Below, piece by piece: positions 11,356-22,959 of a stretch of DNA of 64,000 nt. Position 1 is the stretch's first letter, and each line of letters begins with the position of its first letter. A program made the translations under genes and the position numbers. The notes under the pieces were generated by a model that was not told where the DNA came from, searched no databases, and saw only the letters and a list, made by a program, of their open reading frames with translations. Source of the stretch: Isoetes taiwanensis (lineage: Eukaryota > Streptophyta > Lycopodiopsida > Isoetales > Isoetaceae); NCBI GenBank assembly GCA_021234155.1, contig JAJEKV010000133.1, forward strand, positions 731,186-795,185. The letters run 5' to 3'.

Positions 11356-13467
11356 GCTTATTAGATTGTCAACACTTTTGCCGTATCTTTATATCATGTA
11401 CATAAATAATTAACAATGTGGCGTTACTGGTTATTTGGTGGCATTACATGTGTTAATTTTTTGCTCGCTTTACTCCATGGACAAATGGAGTTAAAAATAT
11501 AAGGTATGCCATGGACAAATCGCGACGGAATCGCTTTTTCATGATCATACTTTTACGATCTTTAAAATTGCCATGGTCGGAGTTAGAAGAGCCATTGCCA
11601 TCTGAGAAGAGCACGGGTTATTACTGTTTTACACGGTTTTCTCATGGTGAAGGTGAAATGTGAAAGCATTGAAAAATGACATCCGTGGCTACGATGCTTA
11701 TTTAGAATAGACATGGGAAGAACACACTTTGTTTGCGGATATTTCAGATTTAAACTAACCCCACAGTAAAAGCTTCAACCTTCTTCAATCTAATCTCAAT
11801 GGCACCCAATCCAAAGCGAAATACTACAATTTTGGCATGTAGGTCCGCCTTTTCTTATCTGTTTTTTCACTTAATGACTTCATCTCTTGCATTTTTCAGA
11901 AACTTCAAACGTGTGCACACGCTTGTTAAATTTGTTTGCATCTTTTAACTTGCCTAATGCTTAGAGGCTTTATATTGATTGCATGCTTAGAGGCATTAAA
12001 ATGATTGTTCATTTTATCTAACATGAGAATTCAGTTTGAACTGATTTTGTGAATGATGTATTGGCACATAATATATACTTTCATAAACCTTGCATGCAAA
12101 AACCGTGTCTATGCTTCTTTAGCCAAATTTTTAATGTTAGGATCAAAACGTCCCCGTTATGAAACTTGCAAAATAGGACAACATCCGGAGCGTAAGGTAG
12201 ATTGTTTTCCTCTTATAATTAATATTTTACATATTTGTGCATTTGTTGGCGCTTAAATGTTCATGGTGCATCGATATGTGCATTCATTTGCTCAAACTTT
12301 TAGGGAATATAAATAGCGAGTGTTTTTTACCATTTCTCGATAAATCTGATTTGGATTAAGACAAAGTCGAATGCTCTAGATGCTTGGGGACTGGAAGTTA
12401 ATTGGCGAAAAGTGGCGAGAGGTTGGGCGCTTAAAGCGAGGGCATTAATTTTCTTTCTTTGTATTTGTTGTAAGATGATTGAAAGCTCTGGATGTTAACT
12501 TCCCTTTGCTTTTGTACATCAATTTTATTTGATGTTTTACAAATATTATGTTGGTTCCACTTTGTTGGTTCTAGATTTCATTTAGATATTCTTGCAAATA
12601 TTCCGTGTTTTATGACTTTATAAGTATTGAAAGTTAAACACATTTTTTAAGCATCTTCGTTTGCTTTTGCCCATTCTCGAACCAAGTGTTGTAGGTTTAT
12701 TCTTTTATCATATTCCATTTGATTAAACGTAAATTTAATAGTTGCACCAAAGAACATGCCCCGAAAAGGGAAGAGTATAAAGAAATGGTTAGCTGGCAAT
12801 ATGTTGGGTTATTGAGTAAAGTGAAACTATTCTAAGAACTTCTACAAGCACAGATTACTTTGAATGTTCCAAATTTATAGTAAGATTTTCTTTAGTTCCA
12901 TGTTGCTCTTTGTATCAATGAATAGCATTCTACTCCTTATAACAAAAAAAAAAAAAAAATGTCAATCTTTATCCAAATGACATACCATCCTAACTTATGC
13001 GTGATAATGTAGTAAACACTAGGAGAATGTGGTGAGCATTGATTAAGTAGCCTTTAATTAATGACATTAGCAAGGAGTTGAAGGTTTGCGGCCGAAAGGT
13101 AATTACAATTTGTTATTGGTTGGAATTGATATGAGCCATTTTATATTTCAACAAATGTTATATTTCAACAAATCTGGGCCATTTCATTGCTCATATTGGC
13201 AATTGCTACATGTAATGCATGTCATTCTGTATGTCCATATTAGATAACATGTTGCGTTCCCTTTGTTTATAAACACAAAGTTAATATATTGATGATACTG
13301 TCATTAGACAATTTCAATCCCAAAAATAATTACAGAAGCAAAGTAATCTCCCTTCTTGCCAGTATCAACATACGATATTGTCGAAGTTGCACATAAGGAC
13401 GTTAAAGGCCGAAAAAAAGCAGATGCGAGGACATTAGCCCGGCAACGCCGGGCACACGTTTACTAGT
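11356..13467 (+). mobile_element. Helitron-like 3' segment, tandem copy 2
   Basis: Second copy of the 9251-11355 segment, joined directly to the CTAGT end of copy 1. It starts at an internal point of the element (both copies follow a T). About 12610-13320 looks identical to copy 1. In contrast 11519-12608 differs at dozens of places, many where copy 1 has CAG or CTG. See the findings on whether this is biological or a base-calling artefact. Confidence 0.75.
13437..13466 (+). terminator. Helitron 3' terminal hairpin and CTAG, copy 2
   Basis: Same hairpin and CTAG end as at 11325-11354, here followed by T and unrelated flanking sequence. This is the true outer 3' boundary of the tandem structure. 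Confidence 0.75.
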
Positions 13468-13756
13468 ATATATTATACTCTCAGGTATTGGCAAAATGAC
13501 ATGTCGGCTATCTCATTGGATCTCTGGGCATCGAAGGTTTAACAGAAATCGAAGTGCTAGAGTTAGGGTTTGTGGAGACTAAAACCCTAAGTGCCTCTTC
13601 TCAGAGAGACCTCATACCCAGAAGGAGCTCTTCAGATCGAATACATGCAATACATGATCTATCCCATGCAATACATCATGAGAAAAGATAAGGGAATAGG
13701 ACGATTGTTCGGCATGCAAGGAAGGATGGAGCTGATCTGGTTGTAAAAGGCAAAAC

Positions 13757-14011
13757 ATGGGTTTAGGCCAAGCATTTTGGCGGCGAAGGTGTGGCTATGG
13801 CAATTCTGGATCGGCTGAGTATGAGCATACAAAATATGAGGCGGTGTATAGAGCACGTGTTCTCCATATTAGGTTTTGCCTCGGCGGCATTTTGATTACT
13901 GCCATGTCCATCACCATAGCCTACATCAGTTTATGCATTCAGAGCTGTAAGCAAAAACTAATGCTTGGGAGGAGCTTTGCCTCATCTTTCAAGCATCTCG
14001 ATACCAGGTAA
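13757..14011 (+). CDS. Hypothetical 84-codon ORF with one membrane segment
   Basis: The ORF starts at a reasonable ATG after a 5'-UTR-like stretch. It encodes a basic N-terminus (FWRRRCGYG), then one clear hydrophobic segment at about residues 40-61 (GGILITAMSITIAYISLCIQ) and a basic tail. The stop codon overlaps a plausible GT donor (AG|GTAAAC at about 14009), so the real product may be spliced onward. I do not recognise the protein and no neighbour helps. Confidence 0.3.
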   Translation: MGLGQAFWRRRCGYGNSGSAEYEHTKYEAVYRARVLHIRFCLGGILITAMSITIAYISLCIQSCKQKLMLGRSFASSFKHLDTR

Positions 14012-15408
14012 ACTTTGTATTATTTGCAGCTTAGCAGAAAAGATGAATAGGTGCTTTTAGATGCTGCAGATATCAGACATCTTTAAGTAGCAGACGCCCT
14101 TTTAACGAGGAGGTAAACAAATTTTAACTTACATTCATTTTTCTGTCTCCAGCAAATTGTTTTTCCTTTTGTGCAACTACAATTTTTCCTTTATGACTTT
14201 TGTATTGAAAATGACGTTGGGGAAAGGCAGACATCTGTGAGTCTTCAGATTTTTTGTTTATGTAGCTTAATTGCTTTTACTGCAATGTTCCATTTTATAA
14301 ATACTCTTTGAGTGGTGCATGTTTTTAATTTTTACAGATTGTAGACCTTACAACAAATCAAGGTTCAACCCATTTCGATCGGTGAGCATATGCTTGCACC
14401 TTTCCATCCTTGCACTTGAAACAGTTTGCTTGAATATGGATTTGTCAGGTTACATTTGTTTCTAGTTAGGTGCGTTACTTGCTGTTTTGGAATCTTTTGT
14501 TGTTGGCGTTATAACACATTTACATTTTCTCAGGAAGGAATGTCGTGACATAGTGCTGTTTGAACAACCAAGTAAGATTGATGTTGTGCAGAATTTATGT
14601 CCGACTGTGGAGAATTCTTATCACCTTGTCAACAAATAGATTTGAATTGCTCACATATAGTAATACCTGCAGATCCATGGCTTCTGGTTATATTGTAAAC
14701 CCTGAGAATAATTCTTGTGGAAAATTTGTTGCAATTGAAAGATAGCTAAGCATTTGGAAATGAGCCTGTGTGCTCTTGTCTTTCACTTCCTAAAACCATG
14801 CTGCTTTTGTTCGGATCAGCTCATGGCTGTGTAAAAGAGTTCAATGCAAGAGCCATAACGGATTTTTGTTGCATACGTTTCTGCGTTCAACTCAGACACA
14901 ATGAAGCTGCAGATTCTTCACCTTTATCTAGTGAAGTTGTAGATTAGCTGATAAGAGCTGCAGATTTATTCTTTGAGCGCCTGCAAGGACACATGATTCT
15001 ATCAGCTTATACGTCCATCCATTCGTACCTGCTTAATAGGTTGACCTAGGTTTGAGATCTTGTTGAGTTTTCTGATTGTCACATTTCAATAATAAACCCG
15101 AGTTGATCGGTTAGCACATAAGACCGCATTGGTTGAAATCGCAGCCCTCAATGCACGATAATCACCATTCAATTTTCAGCCTTATGGAGGTATATAGATG
15201 CTTTGTGAAATAAGACTTAATTAATCAGCAAGTCCAAACCCTCGAAATCGTTCTTTGGGTGCTTTTATTCATAATTGTCCCCGAGTATTGCAAACATGAC
15301 GCTGAAATGTAGTATTAAGTGCTCATCCGTTGTCTATATGACTTTTCAATGTTATAATAGTTCTCCTATTGTTTGTTGGCGCACAAGGGGTTGGGCGTGG
15401 CTTAAACA
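14012..15408. other. Gene-free stretch
   Basis: No recognisable coding. Several splice-acceptor-like pyrimidine tracts occur, but no exon with a family resemblance. Confidence 0.4.
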
Positions 15409-16100
15409 ATGCAAAGAGGAAATGTATCAAGATTGAAGAACCGATCCACTCCTAGCAAGAAATGTATTTTAAAGTCTGCATGGAATGTCTTTAAGTTGAA
15501 GAAGCCTCTAACAGATCAAGTGGTGGAGGACTATCTCAAGGTGTGGTTTAGTGCTGAATCTATAAGGTCAGGTATATTTTTATTGCAGGAGCATTGAGAG
15601 AATCCACCACCCAGACATTGTATGTTTGATGTTCCTGAAGTGTAACGTCAAGGTTTTAGAGTGCTTATTGCTATTGTAACATGGACATTCCTGTCAGGCT
15701 AGGCTGATGCTCATTTTTCTGTTTGGAGTTGTATTTCTTAAATCTAATTGTGTCAAATTTGCAGGCATTCCATGACCATTCAAATGCTTCTAAGGATTTT
15801 AAGCCTCTTGTTGGCAAATGTTTGAAGAAAAGTTCAAAGATGAGTACTCAAGCAACAAACGCACAGCATCTTATTAGTGCCTCCTGTTTTGTATCAAGAA
15901 GCTACATGCTAGCATCTATGGTTCTCGAATGGTCATCAGAATGCATGATCTCTCAAATTGGTGAACTCATCAGATGCGCTTTCCTTGCTGCTGGCACAAA
16001 GGCGGGCCGAATTGCATTCTGGTGTGTCCCAAGATCTCTCTTTTGTGACAAAGAGAAGGATGATCGTGTAGGATCTTCAACCCCATTGTTAGTGCCTTAG
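15409..16100 (+). CDS. Two adjacent hypothetical ORFs
   Basis: ORFs at 15409-15597 (62 codons) and 15723-16100 (125 codons) lie on the same strand. The first has a basic N-terminus and a tract that could be coding (KKPLTDQVVEDYLKVWFSAE). The second is unremarkable and rich in Ser and Cys. Between them 'tttgcag' (about 15759) could be a splice acceptor. Neither matches a family I know. They could be remnants of one decayed gene. Confidence 0.25.
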
Positions 16101-17280
16101 AGATTTGTAGTGAAACCTCCATCCCTCAATGGTCACTAAAACTTGAGGACTAGTGGGAGAATCTTTGCGTTAAAAGAGTTGTTTATCTATACAATTTGTC
16201 TTTCAGAATTGTACTAAATTTTCGAATTTTTGAATAATAAGAGAACGTTTGAATGACTAATTCCAAATGTTGTCTATTTTTGTCCTAAATAAAAACAAGG
16301 AGTAAATTGTTTCATAAATGAAACCCACCAAATAATCATTACGTATTTAACATTTTACCATGCTCCAAATAACATATCACTAAATGCCACTCAAGAAGCA
16401 CTATTAAATATCGTATATTAGGAAGCACTATTAAATATCATATATATGTAAAACGTTTAAAAATAGTATTGAATGACTATTCAAAATCATAGAAAAAAAA
16501 AACATATTAACAAATTTAAACCATATCAAATTTCCACTCGATATACCATCGAATAAAACTCAAAATACTAAGCAATTAGTTCGAATCAGATATTTTAAGC
16601 TGTTCGAAAAACCAAGTGACATAAATAGGTTTTTAGTACCATAGAGAAAAATAGGGTAAAAAAAGTCATATTATCATATTTAAGCCAATATCATTTACCA
16701 CCTTGTGTGTTGGCGGATGATAATTATACGCTTAAAATTACCATGTCAATATACTAAAGAAAATAGACGCAATCAAATACTAGTCTACTAAACTTGACAT
16801 ACCAAACAATAGTACATATTGTATAATTTAAGTTGTTACAAAGACCAATTAAAATTGCCATGTTTCAATACCGTGTCACAAAACTATGTTGGCTTATCAC
16901 CTTAGAAAAATATACTGATAAACTATATTGGATAACTAGAGATGGTTTGTAAACTTTTGAACCCACTAACATGTACTGATTTATGGATTTGGTTTTCACC
17001 AACAAACCATATAAGAAAATTCATATTGGTTCGATTTTGGGGGCCTTGTGCATGCAAAAACCAGGGAAGCCTCCTTCCACTTTCTTCTAGCTTCTAATCC
17101 TTCAACAGTTTAGGGGCTCCGAGATTCTTGGCAAGGTGAGTGCAACTTGGTATTCTGCTTCTTGTTTTCGCATCTGCCACAGGGTTCCGGCTATGGGAGG
17201 TGTGCCTCAAGTTAGCTTCAGAGGTAAAGTGATGCTCCTCTTCTGCCATTGATTTCGTTCTTGTCAGTCTCTAGTGGTCT
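16101..17280. other. AT-rich stretch, nothing recognised
   Basis: Long AT-rich sequence with stops in all frames. A short phrase, 'gaagcactattaaatatc', is repeated near 16395 and 16421. Confidence 0.45.
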
Positions 17281-18360
17281 GGCTGGGAGAATGGCTGCAG
17301 ATTCCAGGAAACAGATACAAGCAGCCCTGTAGTATATGCTGCCACAAGAAGAAGGAACCGCTCTTTTAGTACAGTCCCCTGCTAGAAAATGTTTCGGAAG
17401 GGATCTTCAAGATTAGCTTGGTGTCTGGAAACAAATGATGGCCCCTGTAGTACTATGGCAGCTAAGAAGAAGGCGTTGTTGGCATCTTTAGTACTATTTT
17501 CTGCAGCACTTTTCTTTATGCCGGTGCTAGTATCAGCAAGAGCCAAATCTTTTGACAGAAGACAAGCGCCTATGCATTTCTGTTGCAAATATTTCATGAC
17601 TTTGTGGCTGTTTGTCTAACAATTAGCAGGGCCCGTGCTCCCCTTTCCCAGCAAGGGGTGGCTTGAGAATTGGTAGTTTGCAGGAACGGGACATCTCAAA
17701 AGCCATTGACTTCTAGTGGGCGGGAGACCCTAGAAAGGTTAAATTCTTGGTCTTGCAGGAAGACAAGGCCTGCAGGGCTAGAAGCAGATGGGTCAGGCGT
17801 GGGTCAAGATTCTAGCGGTGCTGCTCCCTCTGGTGTGTTGGTGAGAAGAAGGGCGAGTGCCTTATACATGAGGCACCCCCTATAGTATTGCTGCAGCAGC
17901 TGATGGGATCAGCACTATCTTCGGCAGGGAAGCTTAAAGAGGATCTTGCCTCTAGTTTGACAGCAGACCAGTGCGATTGGCTACTCTCATTCCTGCTGCT
18001 GGTAATCTCAGGTCTGGTTTCTTTGCCATATCTGAGGGCCTATTTTTTGAAGCAATGATGCAGTTGGGGCATGTGGAAAGACAGGAACTCAGCTCCCATA
18101 GTATCTGATTTGGAGAAGAGGCCGGGTAGTTCTTGTCCAGTAACTGGCCCTAGTTGTGTCATTAGAGTCTAGGAAATTAGTCCCTCTCTCCTGTAGTATC
18201 CTACGGAGAAGAAGTTGAGAGAGGCAAAAGAGTACTAGGCTCAGAGCTTGGACTGCTATCCATGGATTAGAGAAGTGGTAGCAGCTCTGGGCTCAACTGT
18301 ATGTATGAAAACGTTTATCTTTTGAATATACAGATCCTTGACTTCAAAAAAAAAAAAAAA
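17281..18360 (+). repeat. Diverged motif repeats ending in poly(A)
   Basis: A motif of the form 'cct(g/a)tagta(t/c)' followed 10-25 bases later by 'gaagaag' recurs near 17325, 17442, 17877, 18094 and 18190, at irregular spacing. The region is less AT-rich than its flanks and ends at a 16-base A run (18345-18360). The A tail suggests a retroposed sequence such as a LINE tail, SINE or processed transcript. No protein family or target-site duplication could be found. Confidence 0.4.
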
Positions 18361-18683
18361 ACTAGTGGCAAAATTCTTTTTTATTGGACATTTTGACATA
18401 GTATTAAAGGCGAATATTTTAACTAGGACATCAGAATATAGAGAGAAAGGAAAGGTGGCTTATGGCTTCAATTTGTTACACTCAAAATTGAGTAGAAAAC
18501 AATGCGAAACAGTAGTTGCTCGCAATATTTTGTTGCTTTTCAATTTCAAAACTCCCTTGAATCATTTTAATGATCCAATCTATGTAATTTTGTGCCATTC
18601 TGTGGTTGTTGCTAGAAGAGAACAAAATTCTTTTAGCAAGATCATGTCCAAACTATTTTATAATGATAGCATATATACTAGCA

Positions 18684-19137
18684 CTAGAAGTTGTATGTAA
18701 ACTAGTAACAGGAAGGAGATTTAAAATGTTAGTGGAAAATGTTATAATATTTTAATTCAGAGTGAAATCTGCATTTAAATTAGTTAATCGCAGATGTCAT
18801 ATTCCTGGAGCTGCAAAACTCTGCAATACTTAGAAGCCCTTTGTCCAACAGGTTCATTGTTGTGGCAGATTTACAAATGACATGCTTATAGCAGCTAGTC
18901 CTTGCAAGAAGAAGTGTAACACTAGAAGCTTTATGAAAACTAGTAACAGAATTAGTGGAAAATATAATATTTTAATTCAGTGAAATATGCATTTAAATTA
19001 GTAAATCACATATGTCATATTTCCTGAAGCCACAAAACTCCCCAATGCTTAGAAGCCCTTTGTCGAACAGGTTCGTTGTTGTGGCAGATTTATAGATGAC
19101 ATGCTTATAACAACCACTCCTTGTAAAAAGAAGTGTA
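18684..19137 (+). repeat. Direct tandem duplication, about 0.23 kb unit
   Basis: The unit at 18684-18921 is repeated at 18922-19137. Both start with 'actagaag' and contain 'cttagaagccctttgt' and 'ttgttgtggcagattta'. The copies differ by substitutions and small gaps. No coding content. Confidence 0.8.
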
Positions 19138-20597
19138 GAGACACTTAAGTATCTACAAGAATCAACGTAGTACAGCTGAAGTTGCTAATTGTCTTTAAAT
19201 CATCTACATAAATTCATGATGCATTAGCAAAAATATGTGTCACAAACTTTGAAAACACTAAAATTTATCAAATTAAGCTAATGACGCATATGTAGACTCG
19301 AAAGAATTGATGAACAACAAATGATTGATGAAGAAAAGTGGTTTGTGAATCCATATTTTGACTCCCAGGTCTTTCAATTCAGAGAACCTGCTATATATCA
19401 TAATGCAGCTAAAAAGTCAATAAATGCCAAAAGACTGCTTCAGTAGATTTAAACCTGCGAAACAAGTTTTCAAAAATCATTTTTCCACATCCAAAATCCT
19501 GTGTATCATAAAACTAGATCTTGCGCCCAAAAGAAAGAGCACGCCACAATATTTTGAGCTGTGGACAAGATAAGTCCATTAAAAGAAAAGATGCCCAAAA
19601 TAAAAACCCAAGCAAGAGGCGAATCAACCTTGACTATAGAGATCTATATCAAGATCCCGACGAATAGTCGAAATCCCACCATCCTCTTTAGGGCAATCTC
19701 GAGCTGGGCGGGAGCATATGCCATTGAAACGTGAGTGAAAAGAAAAATATGACTTTCATATTGAACCTACTCAAGGTTCGTATCCATTTTTTCTTAAATC
19801 CTTAAATATAGCATATTAGCGAATATTCGCTCCTTAAGGGAAACCCTGATTAATGGTATATTTATAGTTCTAGTACTACTTGAATTGATATAATTGGATA
19901 AGTTGATATATATATAGTCCCTTAGATCTTGTGCCTGAATATTTCATGAAAGTTATACCTTTGCATTTGAAATACATATTCATGCTTGTATCACATGTGC
20001 TTGTATGATTATTGCATGATGATGTTATGAGCTAGCATTTAAGATTTGATGATCATAATATGTAATTGCACGGTTACGCACATGGATATGCTAGTTCTGG
20101 CTATGTCACGGATATGCTATAGTATCATGGAACTGATGATGACTTTGACATATGGGGCACATGCTAATGGTCCATGAGTGCATATTCTCTGGGGTCGGGA
20201 TCCATTTGCAGTGGCTTGGACTTACGGTTGTTCTTGTTCTTGACATCAGGCATTGTCACCCCAGCGAGGGTGCTTCGTCGTGTTACATGGCTTGCAACTG
20301 GTCCCCTAGCGTTGTACGCAGGCTAGGAGGGTGTGTACACATGAGGCTTATCCTGCCCGTATTTGCTGCAGGGCGTAATCAGCCCGGATGGCCTGCATAG
20401 AACTGGAGTTGCACTGCATGCTTATGGTTATCTCATGGTTTTCACGGGTATTTTATAGTTGCTCATTATTATCTCATGGTTCACATGATTTGGTTGTGAC
20501 ATATAGAGGTATCATATTTAGATGCATTCGTAATGCTTTGGTGTTATATTCTCACGATGCAATCTGTGTCTCTCTGCTGAGCATATATTTGATGTGA
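19138..20597. other. Gene-free stretch
   Basis: No recognisable gene. About 20150-20400 is more GC-rich and open for 82 codons on the plus strand, but the translation has no family features. Confidence 0.4.
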
Positions 20598-21320
20598 AGT
20601 GATGGAGCAATTGCACGAATCACCTATAGTGCAATTGCGTCAAGTTGTTTTTTATAAAATTTTGCTCATTTTACGACTTTTAGGGAAAAAAAAGTATAAA
20701 ACTTCGAGCACAGATATAAAAAGTGCCATTTTTGAAAAACATCGATGTAATTTTAACAGAACAAGAAAATAAAATTGCATATTACAAAATAAAAGTACAA
20801 AATTTAAAGTGAAGATAAAAGTAATTTATTAATAAGGTAGTTAAGAAATAATATATTTGTAAAATTTTGCAACAACATTTTTAGATGTCCTTATAAGAAG
20901 AGGATATTTCTTATCATCATTATTTTCAGCTTCCCTGTCCAAATTAAATGGACCATCATAATTTCCAGGTTCGTCTTCTATTCGGATAAGCAAATTTTTT
21001 ATAGCTAAATACAATATCCTAAATATTAATGATGTCATTTGAACATCTTATCTTGTATTTTCTTAGGTATTTGTCTATGCGGATATAGCACACAAATTTT
21101 GATTTAAGATATTTGCCTATGCGCGTATAGTATAGCAATTTCTTTTTGAGGCACATGTATTTTCTAGCTTAATAATTAGTATCAACATGTATTGAAAGTT
21201 ATCAAAAAAAACCCAAATCGAGCAAAAATTGAGCTCAAATGCAAAATTGTCATAGGTGAAAAAAAAATATTTGGTTTTGCCTATACGCGTATAGGATCAC
21301 CAACAAGTGTTGTTTCCTTC
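20598..21320 (+). repeat. Dispersed repeat with quasi-palindromes, copy 1
   Basis: Begins with 'gagcaattgcac' and 'gtgcaattgcg' and continues AT-rich to a part holding three quasi-palindromes of the form CTATRCNNGYATAG (about 21077, 21115 and 21281). The same order of features occurs at 50158-50770. The two copies are highly diverged, so their relationship rests on layout and short shared words. Confidence 0.4.
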
Positions 21321-22059
21321 TTGTGTTAACTTCTTACACTTAATGGCATACACACATTTCTCAAATTAGGGCTCGCATGAAACAGACAAAAGCTCCTAGC
21401 TAGGCTTTTCAATCATCTCAGCAGTTTTTCTACAATGGTATAGAGTGGGTAGCTGCACATCGCAAGCTACCCAAAAAATGAAAAACATAGGGAATATCTA
21501 GTTATAACACCTAGACCCCCAAAAAAATTGTTTGTTGCAGATGTTGGCTAGTGTACCTAGCGAGAGCTTATCGCCGAGATTAAAAAACCCCGCCCTTTTG
21601 GGTTTTCGAGGAAAAACCCTAGTGATAATATTTTCACAAGAAAAAAGGGTATTTTTGTAACATATGATTGTTGAAGGTTTTATGATGTATTCGTATGAGA
21701 ATACGTAAAGTGCTGATGCTGGACTGGTGGATTCAAAATAGAAACATTATTCCTTCGTGGTTTTTTATTCTAGGCTTTTTCGACGCTGTACTATGGATTG
21801 CGCTCAGATTTGTTCTATTCTGTGCATGTGCACAGGTGTTGGAAGCGGATGGCTGTGGGAAGTCATGGCTCCAGAGCTTCCGTTTTCCTGCTGCATGTTT
21901 TGCATTTGGAAGGTCTTTGGTAAGGGCGGCCAGGCTTTAGCGATGCTCCACAGGGCATGCTATAGCAGGATCAGCGGGGAAGGGGCTGTACCTTCTTCTT
22001 CTTCTTCTTCTGTAGGGTGTTTCAAAGAAAGGATATAAATAAAGAATAGAATTTTCTCT
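21321..22059. other. Non-coding stretch
   Basis: Contains a 40-base phrase starting 'tctcaaattagggct' (about 21360) that recurs at about 23640. A short CTT microsatellite lies at about 21991-22011. No gene seen. Confidence 0.4.
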
Positions 22060-22065
22060 GTTTAA

Positions 22066-22535
22066 CTAAAAATTTACATTGAGGCCCGCTTCCAGCGCCT
22101 GCCCAAGCCCAAGTCTAGAAAAAGTGCGCTTTGAGATCTTAAAAAATCTTAAGTGGAAGGAAATCATGCTCCGTGCTTCAGATGCAAGAACTGTAATGAA
22201 AACCTTCACAGACATTTTGAAGTAGGCTATTAGCATCAATATAGAAAGCCCGCTAGTTGGTGGGAGGCTCAATTTCGTGAGCCAATTTGTTCAGGAGCAT
22301 CAAACAAGTGCTCTCTTTGCGCTTAATGTTCAGCCCATGGTCGTGACAGAATATATTGATCTGATGCCGCTCTAGTGGATTCAAACTTTGCCTGATGAAT
22401 TGTACGTGAAGCGTCTGTACTTCATAGCATTTGATCTTGATATATGCAATAAGAACGACATGGCCTGCAAATCATTCAAGTTTCTGAAATACAGGAAGTG
22501 CATCGTGCTTAGGCCCTTGTAGTTATCCTTGTATT
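22066..22535 (+). pseudogene. Unidentified coding remnant
   Basis: The plus strand translates to protein-like text with few stops, for example KVRFEILKNLKWKEIMLRAS, ARTVMKTFTDILK, GGRLNFVSQFVQEHQTSALF, LPDELYVKRLYFIAFDLDIC and SFKFLKYRKCIVLRP. In-frame stops interrupt it at least twice. I do not recognise the family. The amphipathic leucine/phenylalanine pattern suggests a globular or repeat protein. It is followed closely by a PPR fragment, so both may have come from one captured or retained genic region. Confidence 0.35.
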
Positions 22536-22744
22536 ATAAGCCGAGAACGTCATTGATGGATGCTCGCTCTGATTACGAACAACGCAGGAGGTACGACCAA
22601 GACATTTCCCAGTAAGTTCCTTCGACCAGCAATATTATTTTCTGATTCAAGTATTTTATGGCAGAGTGCATGTCATAGCTTCTTAGGATTCAGGGCATTA
22701 GCATGTATGCCCATCTCTAAATATGGTACAGATGGTTCCTCTTT

Positions 22745-22900
22745 CTACTGCTTTACATAGGCTACAGAAGGTTGTGGTAAAACAAAGGCATTGTTTCAGG
22801 GCAAAGGGATTCATGCCCAGATTTTAAATGATGGGTTTGGTCAAGATGTCCTTTTGGGAAATTACTTCGTGGACATGTATTTGGAATGTTGCTGCTATGT
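22745..22900 (+). pseudogene. Pentatricopeptide repeat (PPR) protein fragment
   Basis: The translation FQGKGIHAQILNDGFGQDV and then LLGNYFVDMYLEC matches the classic signature of plant PLS-class PPR proteins (GKxIHAxxxxxGFxxDVxxGNxLVDMYxxCG). PPR proteins bind organellar RNA and act in editing, splicing or stability. Only about one repeat junction survives. Neither a start nor an extended repeat array is present, so this is a gene relic. A sequence further on that looks like a tRNA T-arm (about 22927-22943) lacks the rest of a tRNA. Confidence 0.7.
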
Positions 22901-22959
22901 TTGAGCTGTGGGCATTGGATTGAAACTGGGGTTCGATTCCCCATGCTCGTCTCATCTTT

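Noticed and set aside
22920-22950. tRNA gene (T-arm TGGGG-TTCGATT-CCCCA)
   Set aside because: No matching acceptor stem, D-arm or A box at the right distance upstream. The stretch overlaps the tail of a PPR relic.
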